Part shown: piece by piece, positions 17,538-26,291 of the stretch
Position numbering within the stretch: the first letter of the stretch is position 1
Layout of the letters: every line of letters starts with the position of its first letter
DNA from: Pseudomonas putida
Lineage (GTDB): Bacteria; Pseudomonadota; Gammaproteobacteria; Pseudomonadales; Pseudomonadaceae
Direction of reading: 5' to 3'
DNA: 64,000 nucleotides
Assembly: GCF_002906855.1 (NCBI RefSeq)
Contig: NZ_MINI01000028.1
Location: forward strand, 1,426,001-1,490,000
Position numbers and translations under genes: made by a program
Notes under the pieces: generated by a model
Databases searched by the model: none
Seen by the model: only the letters and a program-made list of their open reading frames with translations
What the model was told of the DNA's origin: nothing

Positions 17538-18808
17538 GATTGGGCAGTCTCGAGGATCAGGATGGCGCGGAAGTCGTTGACGTTGGTACGGGTCGGCTCG
17601 GTGACGATCAGTGCATCGAGCGCGGCGAAGTAGCCATAGCCGTTGTTGTTGTCCAGCTCGTCGCTTGCCGACAGGCCCAGGGCTTCGGCGCGGGCATAGC
17701 TGCCCGGGGTCATTAAGGCGCCGGCGTTTTCTTCCGAACCGTCGATGCCGTCGGTGTCACCGGCCAAGGCATACACGCCCGGCAGGCCCTTGAGGCTTTC
17801 GGTGAGGCTGAGCAGGAACTCGGCGTTGCGCCCGCCACGGCCGTTGCCGCGCACGGTGACGGTGGTTTCACCGCCGGAGAGGATCACGCAGGGCGCCTTC
17901 AGCGGCTGGCCGTGCAGCACGATCTGCCGGGCGATGCCCGCGTGTACCTTGGCGACTTCGCGCGATTCACCTTCCAGGTCACCGAGGATCAGCGGGCTGA
18001 AACCGGCCTGGCGGGCTTTCACTGCGGCGGCTTCGAGCGATTGCTGGGGCTTGGCGATCAGTTGGAAGTGGCTGCGGGCCAGGGCCGGGTCATCGGCCTT
18101 GACGGTTTCCGAGGCGGGGTTGTTGAGCCAGTCGATGACGGCTTTCGGCGCTTCGATGTTGTAGCGCTTGAGGATCGCCAGGGCATCGGCCGAGGTGCTC
18201 GGGTCGGCCACGGTCGGGCCGGAGGCGATGACGGTGGCCAGGTCGCCAGGCACGTCGGAAATCGCATAGGTGTAGACGGTGGCTGGCCAGCAGGCCTTGG
18301 CCAGGCGGCCGCCCTTGATCGCCGAGAGGTGCTTGCGCACGCAGTTCATCTCGCCGATGGTGGCGCCGGATTTGAGCAGCGCCTTGTTGATCTGTTGCTT
18401 GTCCGCCAGGGTCAGGCCTTCGGCAGGCAGTGCCAGCAGGGCGGACCCACCGCCAGACAGCAGGAAGATGACGCGGTCTTCTTCGTTGAGGTTGCTGACC
18501 AGCTCCAGCACGCGCTTGGCCACGGCCAGGCCGGCGGCGTCGGGGACCGGGTGGGCGGCTTCGACCACTTCGATCTTCTGGCAGTTGGCGCCGTGACCGT
18601 AGCGGGTCACGACCAGCCCGGAGACCTCGCCCTGCCAGCTCTTTTCGACCACTTCGGCCATGGCGGCAGCGGCCTTGCCGGCGCCGATGACGATGACCCG
18701 GCCGCTACGGTCGGCGGGCAGGTAGGGTTCGAGGACTTGGCGTGGGTGGGCGGCGGCGATGGCTGTGTCGAACAGGTCGCGGAGAAGTTTTTGCGGATCG
18801 ACCGACAT
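17534..18808 (-). CDS. ttuD: Glycerate 2-kinase / hydroxypyruvate reductase TtuD
   Basis: 424-residue MOFRL-family enzyme, historically annotated as hydroxypyruvate reductase but most members phosphorylate glycerate to 2-phosphoglycerate. Markers are VIVIGAGKAAAAMAEVVEKS near residue 37, VVTRYGHGANC, the FLLSGGGSALLALPAEGL glycine loop, and the C-terminal LAGDTDGIDGSEENAGALM. It has GGGAG before the ATG and sits between glxR and pyk, exactly where a glycerate kinase is needed after GlxR. A strong hairpin (18903-18936) separates it from glxR. Confidence 0.92.
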   Translation of the reverse strand: MSVDPQKLLRDLFDTAIAAAHPRQVLEPYLPADRSGRVIVIGAGKAAAAMAEVVEKSWQGEVSGLVVTRYGHGANCQKIEVVEAAHPVPDAAGLAVAKRVLELVSNLNEEDRVIFLLSGGGSALLALPAEGLTLADKQQINKALLKSGATIGEMNCVRKHLSAIKGGRLAKACWPATVYTYAISDVPGDLATVIASGPTVADPSTSADALAILKRYNIEAPKAVIDWLNNPASETVKADDPALARSHFQLIAKPQQSLEAAAVKARQAGFSPLILGDLEGESREVAKVHAGIARQIVLHGQPLKAPCVILSGGETTVTVRGNGRGGRNAEFLLSLTESLKGLPGVYALAGDTDGIDGSEENAGALMTPGSYARAEALGLSASDELDNNNGYGYFAALDALIVTEPTRTNVNDFRAILILETAQS

Positions 18809-18902
18809 GGCAGGCTCCCATTTATTGTTGTTCTGCAGAATCGAAAACGCCCCTGGAACTGCCTCCGTGCAGGCCGAACCAGGGGCGGGTGTTGCTCGGG
18901 GT

Positions 18903-18936
18903 CACCCTTGAGCCTGTGGTCGCAGGCTCAAGGGTG
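18903..18936 (-). terminator. Strong intercistronic hairpin between glxR and ttuD
   Basis: Perfect 14-bp stem (18903-18916 with 18923-18936) and a 6-base loop, beginning 8 bases after the glxR stop. There is no long U-run. It could partly terminate, or protect the gcl-hyi-glxR mRNA from 3' decay and so set expression above ttuD-pyk. Confidence 0.7.
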
Positions 18937-18944
18937 TGAACGTC

Positions 18945-19838
18945 TTACTTGTCGTCGCGGATCGAGAAGTTGGCCATGTGCTCCAGGCCTTTGATCAGCG
19001 CCGAGTGGTCCCAGTTGCCGCCGCCCAGGGCCTGGCAGGTGTTGAACACTTGCTGGGCATTGGAGGTGTTGGGCAGGTTGATGCCCAGTTCCTTGGCGCC
19101 TTGCAGGGCCAGGTTGAGGTCTTTCTGGTGCAGGTTGATGCGGAAGCCTGGGTCGAAGGTGCCTTTGATCATGCGCTCGGCATGCACTTCGAGGATCTTC
19201 GACGAAGCGAAGCCACCCATCAGGGCCTCACGCACCTTGGCTGGGTCGGCGCCGTTCTTGGCGGCGAACAGCAGGGCTTCGGCCACGGCCTGGATGTTCA
19301 GGGCGACGATGATCTGGTTGGCCACCTTGGCGGTCTGACCGTCGCCGTTGCCACCGACGCGGGTGATGTTCTTGCCCATGGCTTCGAACAGCGGCTGGGC
19401 GCGCTCGAAGGCTTTCGGGCAGCCACCGACCATGATGCTCAGGGTCGCGGCCTTGGCACCGACTTCACCGCCGGACACCGGGGCGTCCAGGTAGGCGGCG
19501 CCGGTGGCCTTGATCTTCTCGGCGAAGGCTTTGGTGGCGGTAGGGGAGATCGAGCTCATGTCGATCACCACCTTGTTCGGGCCCACGCCTTCGGCGACGC
19601 CGTTTTCACCGAACAGGACGCTTTCGACCTGCGGGGTGTCCGGGACCATGACGATGATGAATTCAGCTTCCTGGGCCACTTCTTTCGGGTTGGCCAGGGC
19701 CACTGCGCCAGCGGCGATCAGGTCGGCCGGGGCAGCGTCGTGGTGGGTGGAAACGAAGATGCTGTGACCTGCTTTTTGCAGGTTCTGCGCCATGGGCTTG
19801 CCCATGATGCCGGTGCCGAGGAAACCGATTTTAGCCAT
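18945..19838 (-). CDS. glxR: Tartronate semialdehyde reductase
   Basis: 297-residue beta-hydroxyacid dehydrogenase that reduces tartronate semialdehyde to D-glycerate. The NAD(P) fingerprint IGFLGTGIMGKPMAQNL is at the N-terminus. The family substrate motif DAPVSGGEVGAKAATL is near residue 118, and the catalytic Lys is in KVANQIIVALN near residue 170. AGAGGT precedes the ATG. It is third in the gcl operon, after hyi, which makes the specific call secure. Confidence 0.95.
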   Translation of the reverse strand: MAKIGFLGTGIMGKPMAQNLQKAGHSIFVSTHHDAAPADLIAAGAVALANPKEVAQEAEFIIVMVPDTPQVESVLFGENGVAEGVGPNKVVIDMSSISPTATKAFAEKIKATGAAYLDAPVSGGEVGAKAATLSIMVGGCPKAFERAQPLFEAMGKNITRVGGNGDGQTAKVANQIIVALNIQAVAEALLFAAKNGADPAKVREALMGGFASSKILEVHAERMIKGTFDPGFRINLHQKDLNLALQGAKELGINLPNTSNAQQVFNTCQALGGGNWDHSALIKGLEHMANFSIRDDK

Positions 19839-19887
19839 GAGAAATTACCTCTTTATATTTGTTCGCATTCCCAGTGGGAGCAGTGAT

Positions 19888-20670
19888 TCAGATCGCGTTG
19901 TGCGTTTTCAGCCAGCCCAGGCCCGCTTCGGTGGTGGTCAGCGGCTTGTATTCCGCGCCCACCCAGCCCTGGTAGCCGATGCGGTCCAGGTGTTCGAACA
20001 GGAAGCGGTAGTTGATCTCGCCAGTGCCTGGTTCGTTGCGGCCCGGGTTGTCGGCCAGCTGGATGTGGTTGATCAGTTTCAGGTTGGCTTCCATGGTGCG
20101 AGCCAGGTCACCTTCCATGATCTGCATGTGGTAGATGTCGTACTGCAGGAACAGGTTGTCACTGCCGACTTCGGCCTGGATTTCCAGCGCCTGTTTTGTG
20201 GTGTTCAGGTAGAAGCCGGGGATGTCGCGGGTGTTGATCATTTCCATGACCAGACGGATCCCGGCAGCTTTCAACTTGTCGGCGGCGTAGCGCAGGTTTT
20301 CCACGAAGGTCTTGCGCACGTCGGCGCACTGCAGGCCTTGTGGACGGATACCGGCCAGGGCGTTGACCTGGGTGTTGCCCAGGACCTTGGCGTACTCGAT
20401 GGCCTTGTCTACGCCAGCGCGGAATTCTTCGACGCGGTCAGGGTGGCAGGTGATACCGCGCTCACCTTTCGACCAATCGCCCGCCGGCAGGTTGAACAGC
20501 ACCTGGGTCAGGCCGTGGGCGTCCAGCTGCTGCTTGATTTCGGCAGCGCTGAAGTCGTATGGGAACAGGTATTCGACGCCGCTGAAGCCAGCGTCGGCGG
20601 CAGCCTTGAAGCGGGCCAGGAAGTCCTGTTCGGTGAACAGCATGGACAGGTTGGCAGCGAAGCGAGGCAT
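19888..20670 (-). CDS. hyi: Hydroxypyruvate isomerase
   Basis: 260-residue TIM-barrel isomerase interconverting hydroxypyruvate and tartronate semialdehyde. It shows the Hyi N-terminus PRFAANLSMLFTEQDFLARF, the metal-ligand Glu blocks LVMEMINTRDIPGFYLN and QYDIYHMQIMEGD, and a C-terminal GWVGAEYKP. AAGGAGA precedes the ATG. It lies directly downstream of gcl, the conserved position. Confidence 0.95.
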   Translation of the reverse strand: MPRFAANLSMLFTEQDFLARFKAAADAGFSGVEYLFPYDFSAAEIKQQLDAHGLTQVLFNLPAGDWSKGERGITCHPDRVEEFRAGVDKAIEYAKVLGNTQVNALAGIRPQGLQCADVRKTFVENLRYAADKLKAAGIRLVMEMINTRDIPGFYLNTTKQALEIQAEVGSDNLFLQYDIYHMQIMEGDLARTMEANLKLINHIQLADNPGRNEPGTGEINYRFLFEHLDRIGYQGWVGAEYKPLTTTEAGLGWLKTHNAI

Positions 20671-20692
20671 GGGTTGTCTCCTTGCGATGAAG

Positions 20693-20715
20693 GCCCCCAG
20701 GGCAAGCCTGGGGGC
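20693..20715 (-). other. Intercistronic hairpin between gcl and hyi
   Basis: GCCCCCAGG (20693-20701) pairs with CCTGGGGGC (20707-20715), loop of 5 bases. It starts 9 bases after the gcl stop on the minus strand. It is probably an mRNA-stabilising or weak attenuating structure in the operon. Confidence 0.55.
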
Positions 20716-20724
20716 GTCAGGCGA

Positions 20725-22500
20725 TCAGTCGAGCATCGAGATGGCGGTTGGCGCGTCGTTGCCGACCAGGGCCAGGTCTTCGAACTCGTTGACCGCGTTG
20801 ATCTCGGTGCCCATGGAAATGTTGGTCACACGCTCGAGGATCACTTCGACCACGACCGGCACGCGGAACTCTTCGGCCATCTTCTGTGCCTTGAGCAGGG
20901 CAGGGGCGATCTCGGCCGGCTCGAACACACGGATGGCCTTGCAGCCCAGGCCTTCGACCACCGCAACGTGGTCGACACCGTAGGTGGCAGCGTCGGTCGA
21001 GTTGATGTTCTCGAACGCCAGTTGTACACAGTAATCCATGTCGAAGCCACGCTGTGCCTGACGGATCAGGCCCAGGTAGGCGTTGTTCACCAGGACGTGG
21101 ACGTACGGCAGGTTGAACTGCGCACCGACGGCCAGTTCTTCGATCATGAACTGGAAGTCGTAGTCACCCGACAGCGCGACGACCTTGCGCTTCGGATCGG
21201 CTTTGACCACGCCCAGCGCGGCAGGGATGGTCCAGCCCAGCGGGCCGGCCTGGCCGCAGTTGATCCAGTGGCGTGGCTTGTACACGTGCAGGAACTGCGC
21301 GCCAGCGATCTGCGACAGGCCGATGGTGCTGACGTAGCAGGTGTCCTTGCCAAACACCTGGTTCATCTCTTCGTACACGCGCTGCGGCTTGACCGGCACG
21401 TTGTCGAAGTGGGTCTTGCGTTGCAGGCTCGACTTGCGCTGCTGGCAGTCTTCCAGCCAGGCCTTGCGGCACTTCAGCTTGCCAGCGGCTTTCCACTCGC
21501 GGGCCACTTCGAGGAACACGTCCAGCGCCTTGCCGGCGTCGGAAACGATACCCAGGTCCGGGGTGAACACGCGGCCGATCTGGGTCGGTTCGATGTCCAC
21601 GTGCACGAACTTGCGGCCTTCGGTGTAGACGTCGACGGAACCGGTGTGGCGGTTGGCCCAACGGTTACCGATACCGAACACCAGGTCGGACTTCAGCAGG
21701 GTGGCGTTGCCGTAGCGGTGCGAAGTCTGCAGGCCGACCATGCCGACCATCTGTGCGTGGTCGTCCGGGATTGTGCCCCAGCCCATCAGGGTAGGGATCA
21801 CCGGTACGCCGGTCAGTTCGGCGAACTCGACCAGCTTGTCGCTGGCGTCGGCGTTGATGATGCCGCCACCGGCTACCAGCAGTGGGCGCTCGGCGTCATT
21901 GAGCAGGGCCAAGGCTTTCTCGGCCTGTACGCGGGTAGCGGACGGCTTGTTGATTGCCAATGGCTCGTAGGCGTCGATGTCGAATTCGATTTCGGCCATC
22001 TGCACGTCGAACGGCAGGTCGATCAGCACAGGGCCCGGGCGGCCGGTGCGCATTTCATAGAAGGCCTTCTGGAAGGCGTAAGGCACCTGGCCTGGCTCCA
22101 GAACGGTGGTGGCCCACTTGGTGACCGGCTTGACGATGTTGGTGATGTCGACGGCCTGGAAGTCTTCCTTGTGCAGGCGGGCACGGGGTGCCTGGCCGGT
22201 GATGCAGAGGATCGGGATGGAGTCGGCCGAGGCGCTGTACAGGCCGGTGACCATGTCGGTGCCGGCAGGGCCGGAGGTGCCGATGCACACGCCGATGTTG
22301 CCTGGGTTGGCACGGGTGTAGCCCTCGGCCATGTGCGAGGCGCCTTCGACGTGACGAGCGAGGACGTGATCGATGCCACCGACTTTCTTCAGGGCCGAGT
22401 ACAACGGGTTGATGGCAGCCCCCGGGATGCCGAACGCGGTATCTACACCTTCACGGCGCATGACCAGAACGGCTGCATCGATTGCTCTCATTTTGCTCAT
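20725..22500 (-). CDS. gcl: Glyoxylate carboligase (tartronate-semialdehyde synthase)
   Basis: 591-residue thiamine-diphosphate enzyme joining two glyoxylates to tartronate semialdehyde plus CO2. The N-terminus [11 protein letters not shown] matches Gcl. Residue 51 in [13 protein letters not shown] is Val, the hallmark that separates Gcl from other ThDP enzymes, which carry Glu there. The ThDP/metal motif begins at [12 protein letters not shown] and ends at VNN. GAGGC lies before the ATG. It is first in gcl-hyi-glxR-ttuD-pyk, and a TTGTATACAA palindrome lies 26 bases upstream of the start. Confidence 0.97.
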   Translation of the reverse strand: MSKMRAIDAAVLVMRREGVDTAFGIPGAAINPLYSALKKVGGIDHVLARHVEGASHMAEGYTRANPGNIGVCIGTSGPAGTDMVTGLYSASADSIPILCITGQAPRARLHKEDFQAVDITNIVKPVTKWATTVLEPGQVPYAFQKAFYEMRTGRPGPVLIDLPFDVQMAEIEFDIDAYEPLAINKPSATRVQAEKALALLNDAERPLLVAGGGIINADASDKLVEFAELTGVPVIPTLMGWGTIPDDHAQMVGMVGLQTSHRYGNATLLKSDLVFGIGNRWANRHTGSVDVYTEGRKFVHVDIEPTQIGRVFTPDLGIVSDAGKALDVFLEVAREWKAAGKLKCRKAWLEDCQQRKSSLQRKTHFDNVPVKPQRVYEEMNQVFGKDTCYVSTIGLSQIAGAQFLHVYKPRHWINCGQAGPLGWTIPAALGVVKADPKRKVVALSGDYDFQFMIEELAVGAQFNLPYVHVLVNNAYLGLIRQAQRGFDMDYCVQLAFENINSTDAATYGVDHVAVVEGLGCKAIRVFEPAEIAPALLKAQKMAEEFRVPVVVEVILERVTNISMGTEINAVNEFEDLALVGNDAPTAISMLD

Positions 22501-22525
22501 GGTTTGTGCCTCATCGATTTTGTAA

Positions 22526-22535
22526 TTGTATACAA
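22526..22535. promoter_or_regulatory. TTGTATACAA operator at the gcl start
   Basis: Perfect 10-bp palindrome 26 bases upstream of the gcl ATG, placed to block transcription of the gcl operon. It is one of eight related sites in the window. Confidence 0.7.
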
Positions 22536-22665
22536 CTTGCTTTGTGCCAGAGTGTATTCATGGCTGGCCGCTCAGGTCAACGGGTTTTCGTCGGACAAGC
22601 TGGCTTTCGTTCGAGCGCCCGTGAAAACGGCGGTTTGCGATCTCGCATACGATCGTTTCAATTTA

Positions 22666-22675
22666 TTGTATACAA
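22666..22675. promoter_or_regulatory. TTGTATACAA operator upstream of glcG
   Basis: Second perfect palindrome in the gcl/glcG divergent region, 140 bases from the first and 83 bases upstream of the glcG-like ATG. Two copies in one divergent promoter suggest control of both genes and possible looping. Confidence 0.7.
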
Positions 22676-22757
22676 AAATAGATTCAGTTGTGTTCTATTG
22701 GCTCATCGGTTTTTCACCTGCCCTCAGGGCTTCTCACAACAAGAAGAGGACCTTTCC

Positions 22758-23198
22758 ATGAACGCTTTGAACCTGAAAGTCGCTGTCAGCCTGGTGAACG
22801 CCGCGCTGGCGGCGGGCCGCAAGATCAATGCAGCGCCACTGACCGTGGCCGTGCTCGATGCCGGCGGGCATCTGCTGGCCTTGCAGCGCGAGGACGGCGC
22901 CAGCCTGATTCGGCCGGAAGTGGCTACCGGCAAGGCCTGGGGTGCGATTGCCCTGGGCAAGGGCTCGCGCCTGCTGGCGCTGGATGCGCAGCAGCGGCCG
23001 GCGTTTTTCGCGGCGTTGAACGGCCTGGGCGAGCGGCCAGTGGTGCCGGCACCGGGCGGTGTGCTGATTCGTGATCAGGACGGCAAGGTGCTGGGAGCGG
23101 TGGGGATCAGCGGCGATACGTCGGATATCGACGAGCAGTGCGCGATCAGTGCGATCGAAGAGGTGGGGTTGAAGGCTGACGCGGGTGTAGCGGCTTAA
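22758..23198 (+). CDS. GlcG/HbpS-family protein
   Basis: 146-residue single-domain GlcG/HbpS-like protein. The family hallmark VAVLDAGGHLLALQREDGAS is near residue 28, and PAPGGVLIRDQDGKVLGAVG near residue 100. There is no signal peptide. Members bind heme or cobalamin-like ligands in some species, but the role next to glycolate/glyoxylate genes is not established. The ATG at 22758 follows AGAGGA; the track frame beginning at 22482 overlaps gcl and is wrong. It is divergent from gcl with two shared operators, so it is probably co-induced. Confidence 0.85.
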   Translation: MNALNLKVAVSLVNAALAAGRKINAAPLTVAVLDAGGHLLALQREDGASLIRPEVATGKAWGAIALGKGSRLLALDAQQRPAFFAALNGLGERPVVPAPGGVLIRDQDGKVLGAVGISGDTSDIDEQCAISAIEEVGLKADAGVAA

Positions 23199-23213
23199 GT
23201 CTCTATCTCTTGT

Positions 23214-23291
23214 ACCGGCCTATTCTCGGGACAAGCCCGCTCCTACAGGGGAACGCGATCTTATGTAGGAGCGGGCTTGTCCCGCGAAGAA
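23214..23291. repeat. REP pair (putida-type)
   Basis: Two facing REP copies around ACAAGCCCGCTCCTACAG and TGTAGGAGCGGGCTTGT, between convergent glcG and tetR genes. Confidence 0.85.
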
Positions 23292-23305
23292 GCCACCACT
23301 GAGCT

Positions 23306-23917
23306 TCAGGCCACCTCGGGCTCACAGCCCTTGAGCACCATGCGAATGATGGTGTCAGCCGCAGCATCGTAGTCACTGTCGGCCAGTTTGGCCTTGCCGG
23401 TCACTGCGGAAATCTGCCAATCGAAATCGGCATAGGTCTGGGTCGCGGCCCAGATGCTGAACATCAGGTGGTGGGCATCGACATGGGCGATCTGTCCGCG
23501 GTCGATCCAGCGCTGGATGCACTCGATGTTGTGCCGGGCCTGCTCGTTCAACTGCTCCACCTGGTTCGGCGACAGGTGTGGTGCGCCATGCATGATTTCG
23601 CTGGCGAACACCTTCGAGGCATGGGGCAGGTCACGCGAAATGCGGATCTTCGAGCGGATGTACGCACTCAACACCTCTTTCGGATCCCCGTCGGCATTGA
23701 ACGGCGTCGAGGCCTGCATGATCGGCGCGATGATGCTCTCCAGGACCTCGCGATAGAGGTTGTCCTTGGATTTGAAGTAGTAATAGACATTTGGCTTGGG
23801 CAGGCCGGCCTTGGCGGCGATATCGCTGGTCTTGGTGGCGGCGAAACCTTTGTCAGCGAATTCTTCACTGGCTGCGCGCAGGATCAGTTCCTTGTTGCGC
23901 TCGCGGATGGTGCTCAT
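23306..23917 (-). CDS. TetR-family regulator, RutR-like
   Basis: 203-residue TetR regulator. The helix-turn-helix is ATKTSDIAAKAGLPKPNVYYYF (about residues 27-48). The C-terminal domain (from EVLESIIAPIMQ through SIWAATQTYADFDWQ) resembles the YcdC/RutR group, which in Escherichia coli responds to pyrimidines and purines. The start at 23917 follows AAAGGA; the longer frame overlaps unrelated sequence. Position beside the glyoxylate and purine genes suggests a nitrogen or base-degradation role, but the target genes are unknown. Confidence 0.85.
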   Translation of the reverse strand: MSTIRERNKELILRAASEEFADKGFAATKTSDIAAKAGLPKPNVYYYFKSKDNLYREVLESIIAPIMQASTPFNADGDPKEVLSAYIRSKIRISRDLPHASKVFASEIMHGAPHLSPNQVEQLNEQARHNIECIQRWIDRGQIAHVDAHHLMFSIWAATQTYADFDWQISAVTGKAKLADSDYDAAADTIIRMVLKGCEPEVA

Positions 23918-24009
23918 GGTGGGACGGTCCTTTGACGCTGCGAGCGAGGATGTTATCAAGAACCGCTGGACAGAGCACCCATGCGAGGAACCGCTTGCGT
24001 TGATGAAAG

Positions 24010-24891
24010 TCAGGCAGATTTGCGGGCAGCGCGCGTCTGCTGCCTGTTGAATACGCTCAGCGTGTGCAGGCTGATCAGAATCACGGCAGTTCCGATCCAG
24101 AACCTGGTATCGGGAACCGTACCCCAGAGTACCCAATCCGATATCGCCGACAGGATGACACTGATGAAGATAAATGGGGTGATTTCACTGACTTCTGCCA
24201 AGGCGAAGGCTTTGGTCGCGAACAGTTGGAAGCCGAGGCCGAACACACCGACGAGGCCAAGAAGCAGTGCTTCGTGCGCTGAAGGCACAACCCAGTCCGA
24301 GGTGTAGGTAAACGGCAGAATCACCGTTCCGCTAAGGAAGAAATAGAAAATGATGTTCAGCGCTGAGTGCTGACGACTCAGGGATTTGACGCCCATGTAG
24401 GCGAGAGCGGCGAAAATCGCACCCAGCAGCGCAGTCAGCAGGTAGGGCAAGCGGCTTTCGCCCAGGCCAGGTTCATAAAGCAGCATGCAGACGCCGACGA
24501 ACCCACCGGCGGTACAGGCCAGTGTGGCCAGTGAGGTTTTCTTCTTGTAGATGATCAAGATGAACAGCGGCGCAAAAAATGCTGATGTATTTGACAGGAT
24601 TATGGCGGTCGAGAGCGGCAGGTACTTGAGGCTGTAGAACATGAAAAGCATGCTCAACAGACCGGCTCCGTTTCGCACCATGCTGGACCTGAAGTCAAGG
24701 ATTCGCCAACTGAATGCCCGCTCCCTGATGATCAGTGGCACCGTGAACAGAAGGCCGAGAAAAAAGCGAAAGAACAGTGTCTGGGTGGGCGGAACATCAT
24801 GGTTCGACGCCTCTTTGACCATGCCGCTCATGATCACGATGCTGGCATAGGCCGCCAGCATGTACAGGGTTGCCTTGCGGAAATCATTCAT
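24010..24891 (-). CDS. EamA/DMT-family exporter paired with opine-type dehydrogenase
   Basis: 293-residue inner-membrane transporter with ten predicted helices. EamA features are LYMLAAYASIVIMSGMVKE, FFRFFLGLLFTVPLIIRERA and SEITPFIFISVILSAISDWV. It begins 8 bases after the dehydrogenase stop with a weak ribosome-binding site, so it is probably translationally coupled to it. The gene is clearly AT-richer than its neighbours (24541-24600 is about 40 percent GC by hand count). In pseudopaline and staphylopine loci an EamA or MFS exporter follows the opine dehydrogenase, so export of the dehydrogenase product is a reasonable inference. Confidence 0.83.
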   Translation of the reverse strand: MNDFRKATLYMLAAYASIVIMSGMVKEASNHDVPPTQTLFFRFFLGLLFTVPLIIRERAFSWRILDFRSSMVRNGAGLLSMLFMFYSLKYLPLSTAIILSNTSAFFAPLFILIIYKKKTSLATLACTAGGFVGVCMLLYEPGLGESRLPYLLTALLGAIFAALAYMGVKSLSRQHSALNIIFYFFLSGTVILPFTYTSDWVVPSAHEALLLGLVGVFGLGFQLFATKAFALAEVSEITPFIFISVILSAISDWVLWGTVPDTRFWIGTAVILISLHTLSVFNRQQTRAARKSA

Positions 24892-24899
24892 AATGGAAG

Positions 24900-25985
24900 T
24901 CAGGCCCCATACTGCATGTACTGCTGGATATCATCCATGCTCATGCCGTTGAAAAGGTCTTTGGCGATTGCCCTGCCCTGGGAGAAATAGCAGGTGTCGT
25001 TGAGTAAAGACGACAGGGTGATGAGTGATTTCATTACGGCAGAGTCGTAGTGGGCATGCAGACCCAGGCTGTACCACGGCAGCATTACGTAGGGGATATC
25101 CTGAGTGAGGTATCTGTTGTTCACCGAGGCAGGGCAGAGTTTCAGTGCATTGTGTGCCGGGGATTGCGTGAAGAAGCCGTGGATGGTGCTGAAGTCATAC
25201 CCGTAAAAGCTGTTCATGTTGTCCAGGTAGCTCGGTAGTTGCAGACCGTAGCGTTGGCCTATGTTGATTCTGTCGTTGTCCAGGGCCTGGATCAGCCTTG
25301 CCGTACTGGCGCCGATACCCTCTTTGTAAAAGTAGAACTCTGCCTGGCCTTCGCCAATCCGCCCGGCGTTGGTGATCATTACCGTGGGGTGGCTGATTGC
25401 ACTGGTGATATTCAGGCCAAGTTCCAGGACAGAGGTGCTGGCGCTTAGCTTGCACGGGAAGCTTGCCGACAGCTTGGTCATGATGAAGGGTGTGCTCTTG
25501 GCCGGCATTGCCGCCAGTTGCATCGACCGCTTGATTTCGATGATTTCGACATGGCCGGGGCGATGCGCTCGGCAGGCATATGGCAGTGAAGCGGTATCTG
25601 CTATATGGATGGCCGGTGCGTGCGGCTGCCGCCTGAGTTCCCTGTACAAATAAAGAGCGCTGAAGTTGCCGGCTAGCGAGACGATGATCTGATTGTCGAC
25701 CAGAAATGGCAACATCTTGCGAAACTGCGGCAAGTGCGCATGGGTTGGCAGGGACAAATAGATGATGTCTGCATTTCGCACGGCCATTTCGATATCGGTG
25801 GTCATGGCGGTAAGCGTGGTTGTCGCTTTGATCCTGCCCGTGAGCGTGATGGTATGGGCATGGATGCCATGCAGGTCGCCGGGATGTTGTTCATCTGCAT
25901 AGAGTGTGATCGAGTGGCCGAGCAAGGTGAGGTGCGCGGCCAGTGCCTGGCCGCCATGGCCGCAACCGATAATGCTTATATTCAC
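24900..25985 (-). CDS. NAD/NADP octopine/nopaline dehydrogenase-family protein
   Basis: 361-residue opine-type dehydrogenase, a class that reductively condenses an amino acid with a 2-oxoacid. The Rossmann fingerprint IIGCGHGGQALAAHL is at residues 5-19. The octopine-dehydrogenase domain contains NITSAISHP (His199 aligns with the catalytic His) and FYFYKEGIGASTARLIQALD. I choose GTG at 25985 because the nucleotide-binding strand begins at once; earlier starts add about 48 polar residues. It forms a two-gene unit with the EamA exporter. Its base composition is lower in GC than the surroundings and suggests horizontal acquisition. No nicotianamine-synthase-like or TonB-receptor gene is adjacent, so a classical opine metallophore operon is not complete here. 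Confidence 0.83.
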   Translation of the reverse strand: MNISIIGCGHGGQALAAHLTLLGHSITLYADEQHPGDLHGIHAHTITLTGRIKATTTLTAMTTDIEMAVRNADIIYLSLPTHAHLPQFRKMLPFLVDNQIIVSLAGNFSALYLYRELRRQPHAPAIHIADTASLPYACRAHRPGHVEIIEIKRSMQLAAMPAKSTPFIMTKLSASFPCKLSASTSVLELGLNITSAISHPTVMITNAGRIGEGQAEFYFYKEGIGASTARLIQALDNDRINIGQRYGLQLPSYLDNMNSFYGYDFSTIHGFFTQSPAHNALKLCPASVNNRYLTQDIPYVMLPWYSLGLHAHYDSAVMKSLITLSSLLNDTCYFSQGRAIAKDLFNGMSMDDIQQYMQYGA

Positions 25986-26291
25986 TGTTTTGTTCCGCTT
26001 GATTGAGGTTGGGACAACGCTTGTTCGAGTGATTCTGCGGTTGCTGGCCAAGGGATTGATTAGGCGTAATTGTCTTGAGGTGTGGTCCTGTTCGTTTTGA
26101 TCTGTAGTGCGTTCGCGGGTAGCCGCCAACCGGGCAATGGCGGGGCAGGCTGCACGCCGGGGTGGCCAGCCAGCAAGCGGTGCGACCCGGCAGTTGCTGC
26201 TGTTGCGGAGCGAACAGAGCTTGGGCGGTGACTGGGAACCTTGAACGGCGCGGGGTATGCTGCGGCTTTAAACCGTAAGGAAGCGTTTTCC

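Noticed and set aside
19792..22761. Very long plus-strand frame (989 codons) opposite hyi and gcl
   Set aside because: It is the antisense shadow of high-GC coding sequence; the minus-strand genes hyi and gcl show clear motifs, and the frame has no family features.
23214..23291. Repeated palindromes as a possible CRISPR
   Set aside because: They are facing REP pairs scattered singly between genes, with no regular spacers and no cas genes.
24010..25985. Complete pseudopaline-type operon
   Set aside because: No nicotianamine-synthase-like gene or TonB-dependent receptor is adjacent, and the dehydrogenase is shorter than I recall for CntM.
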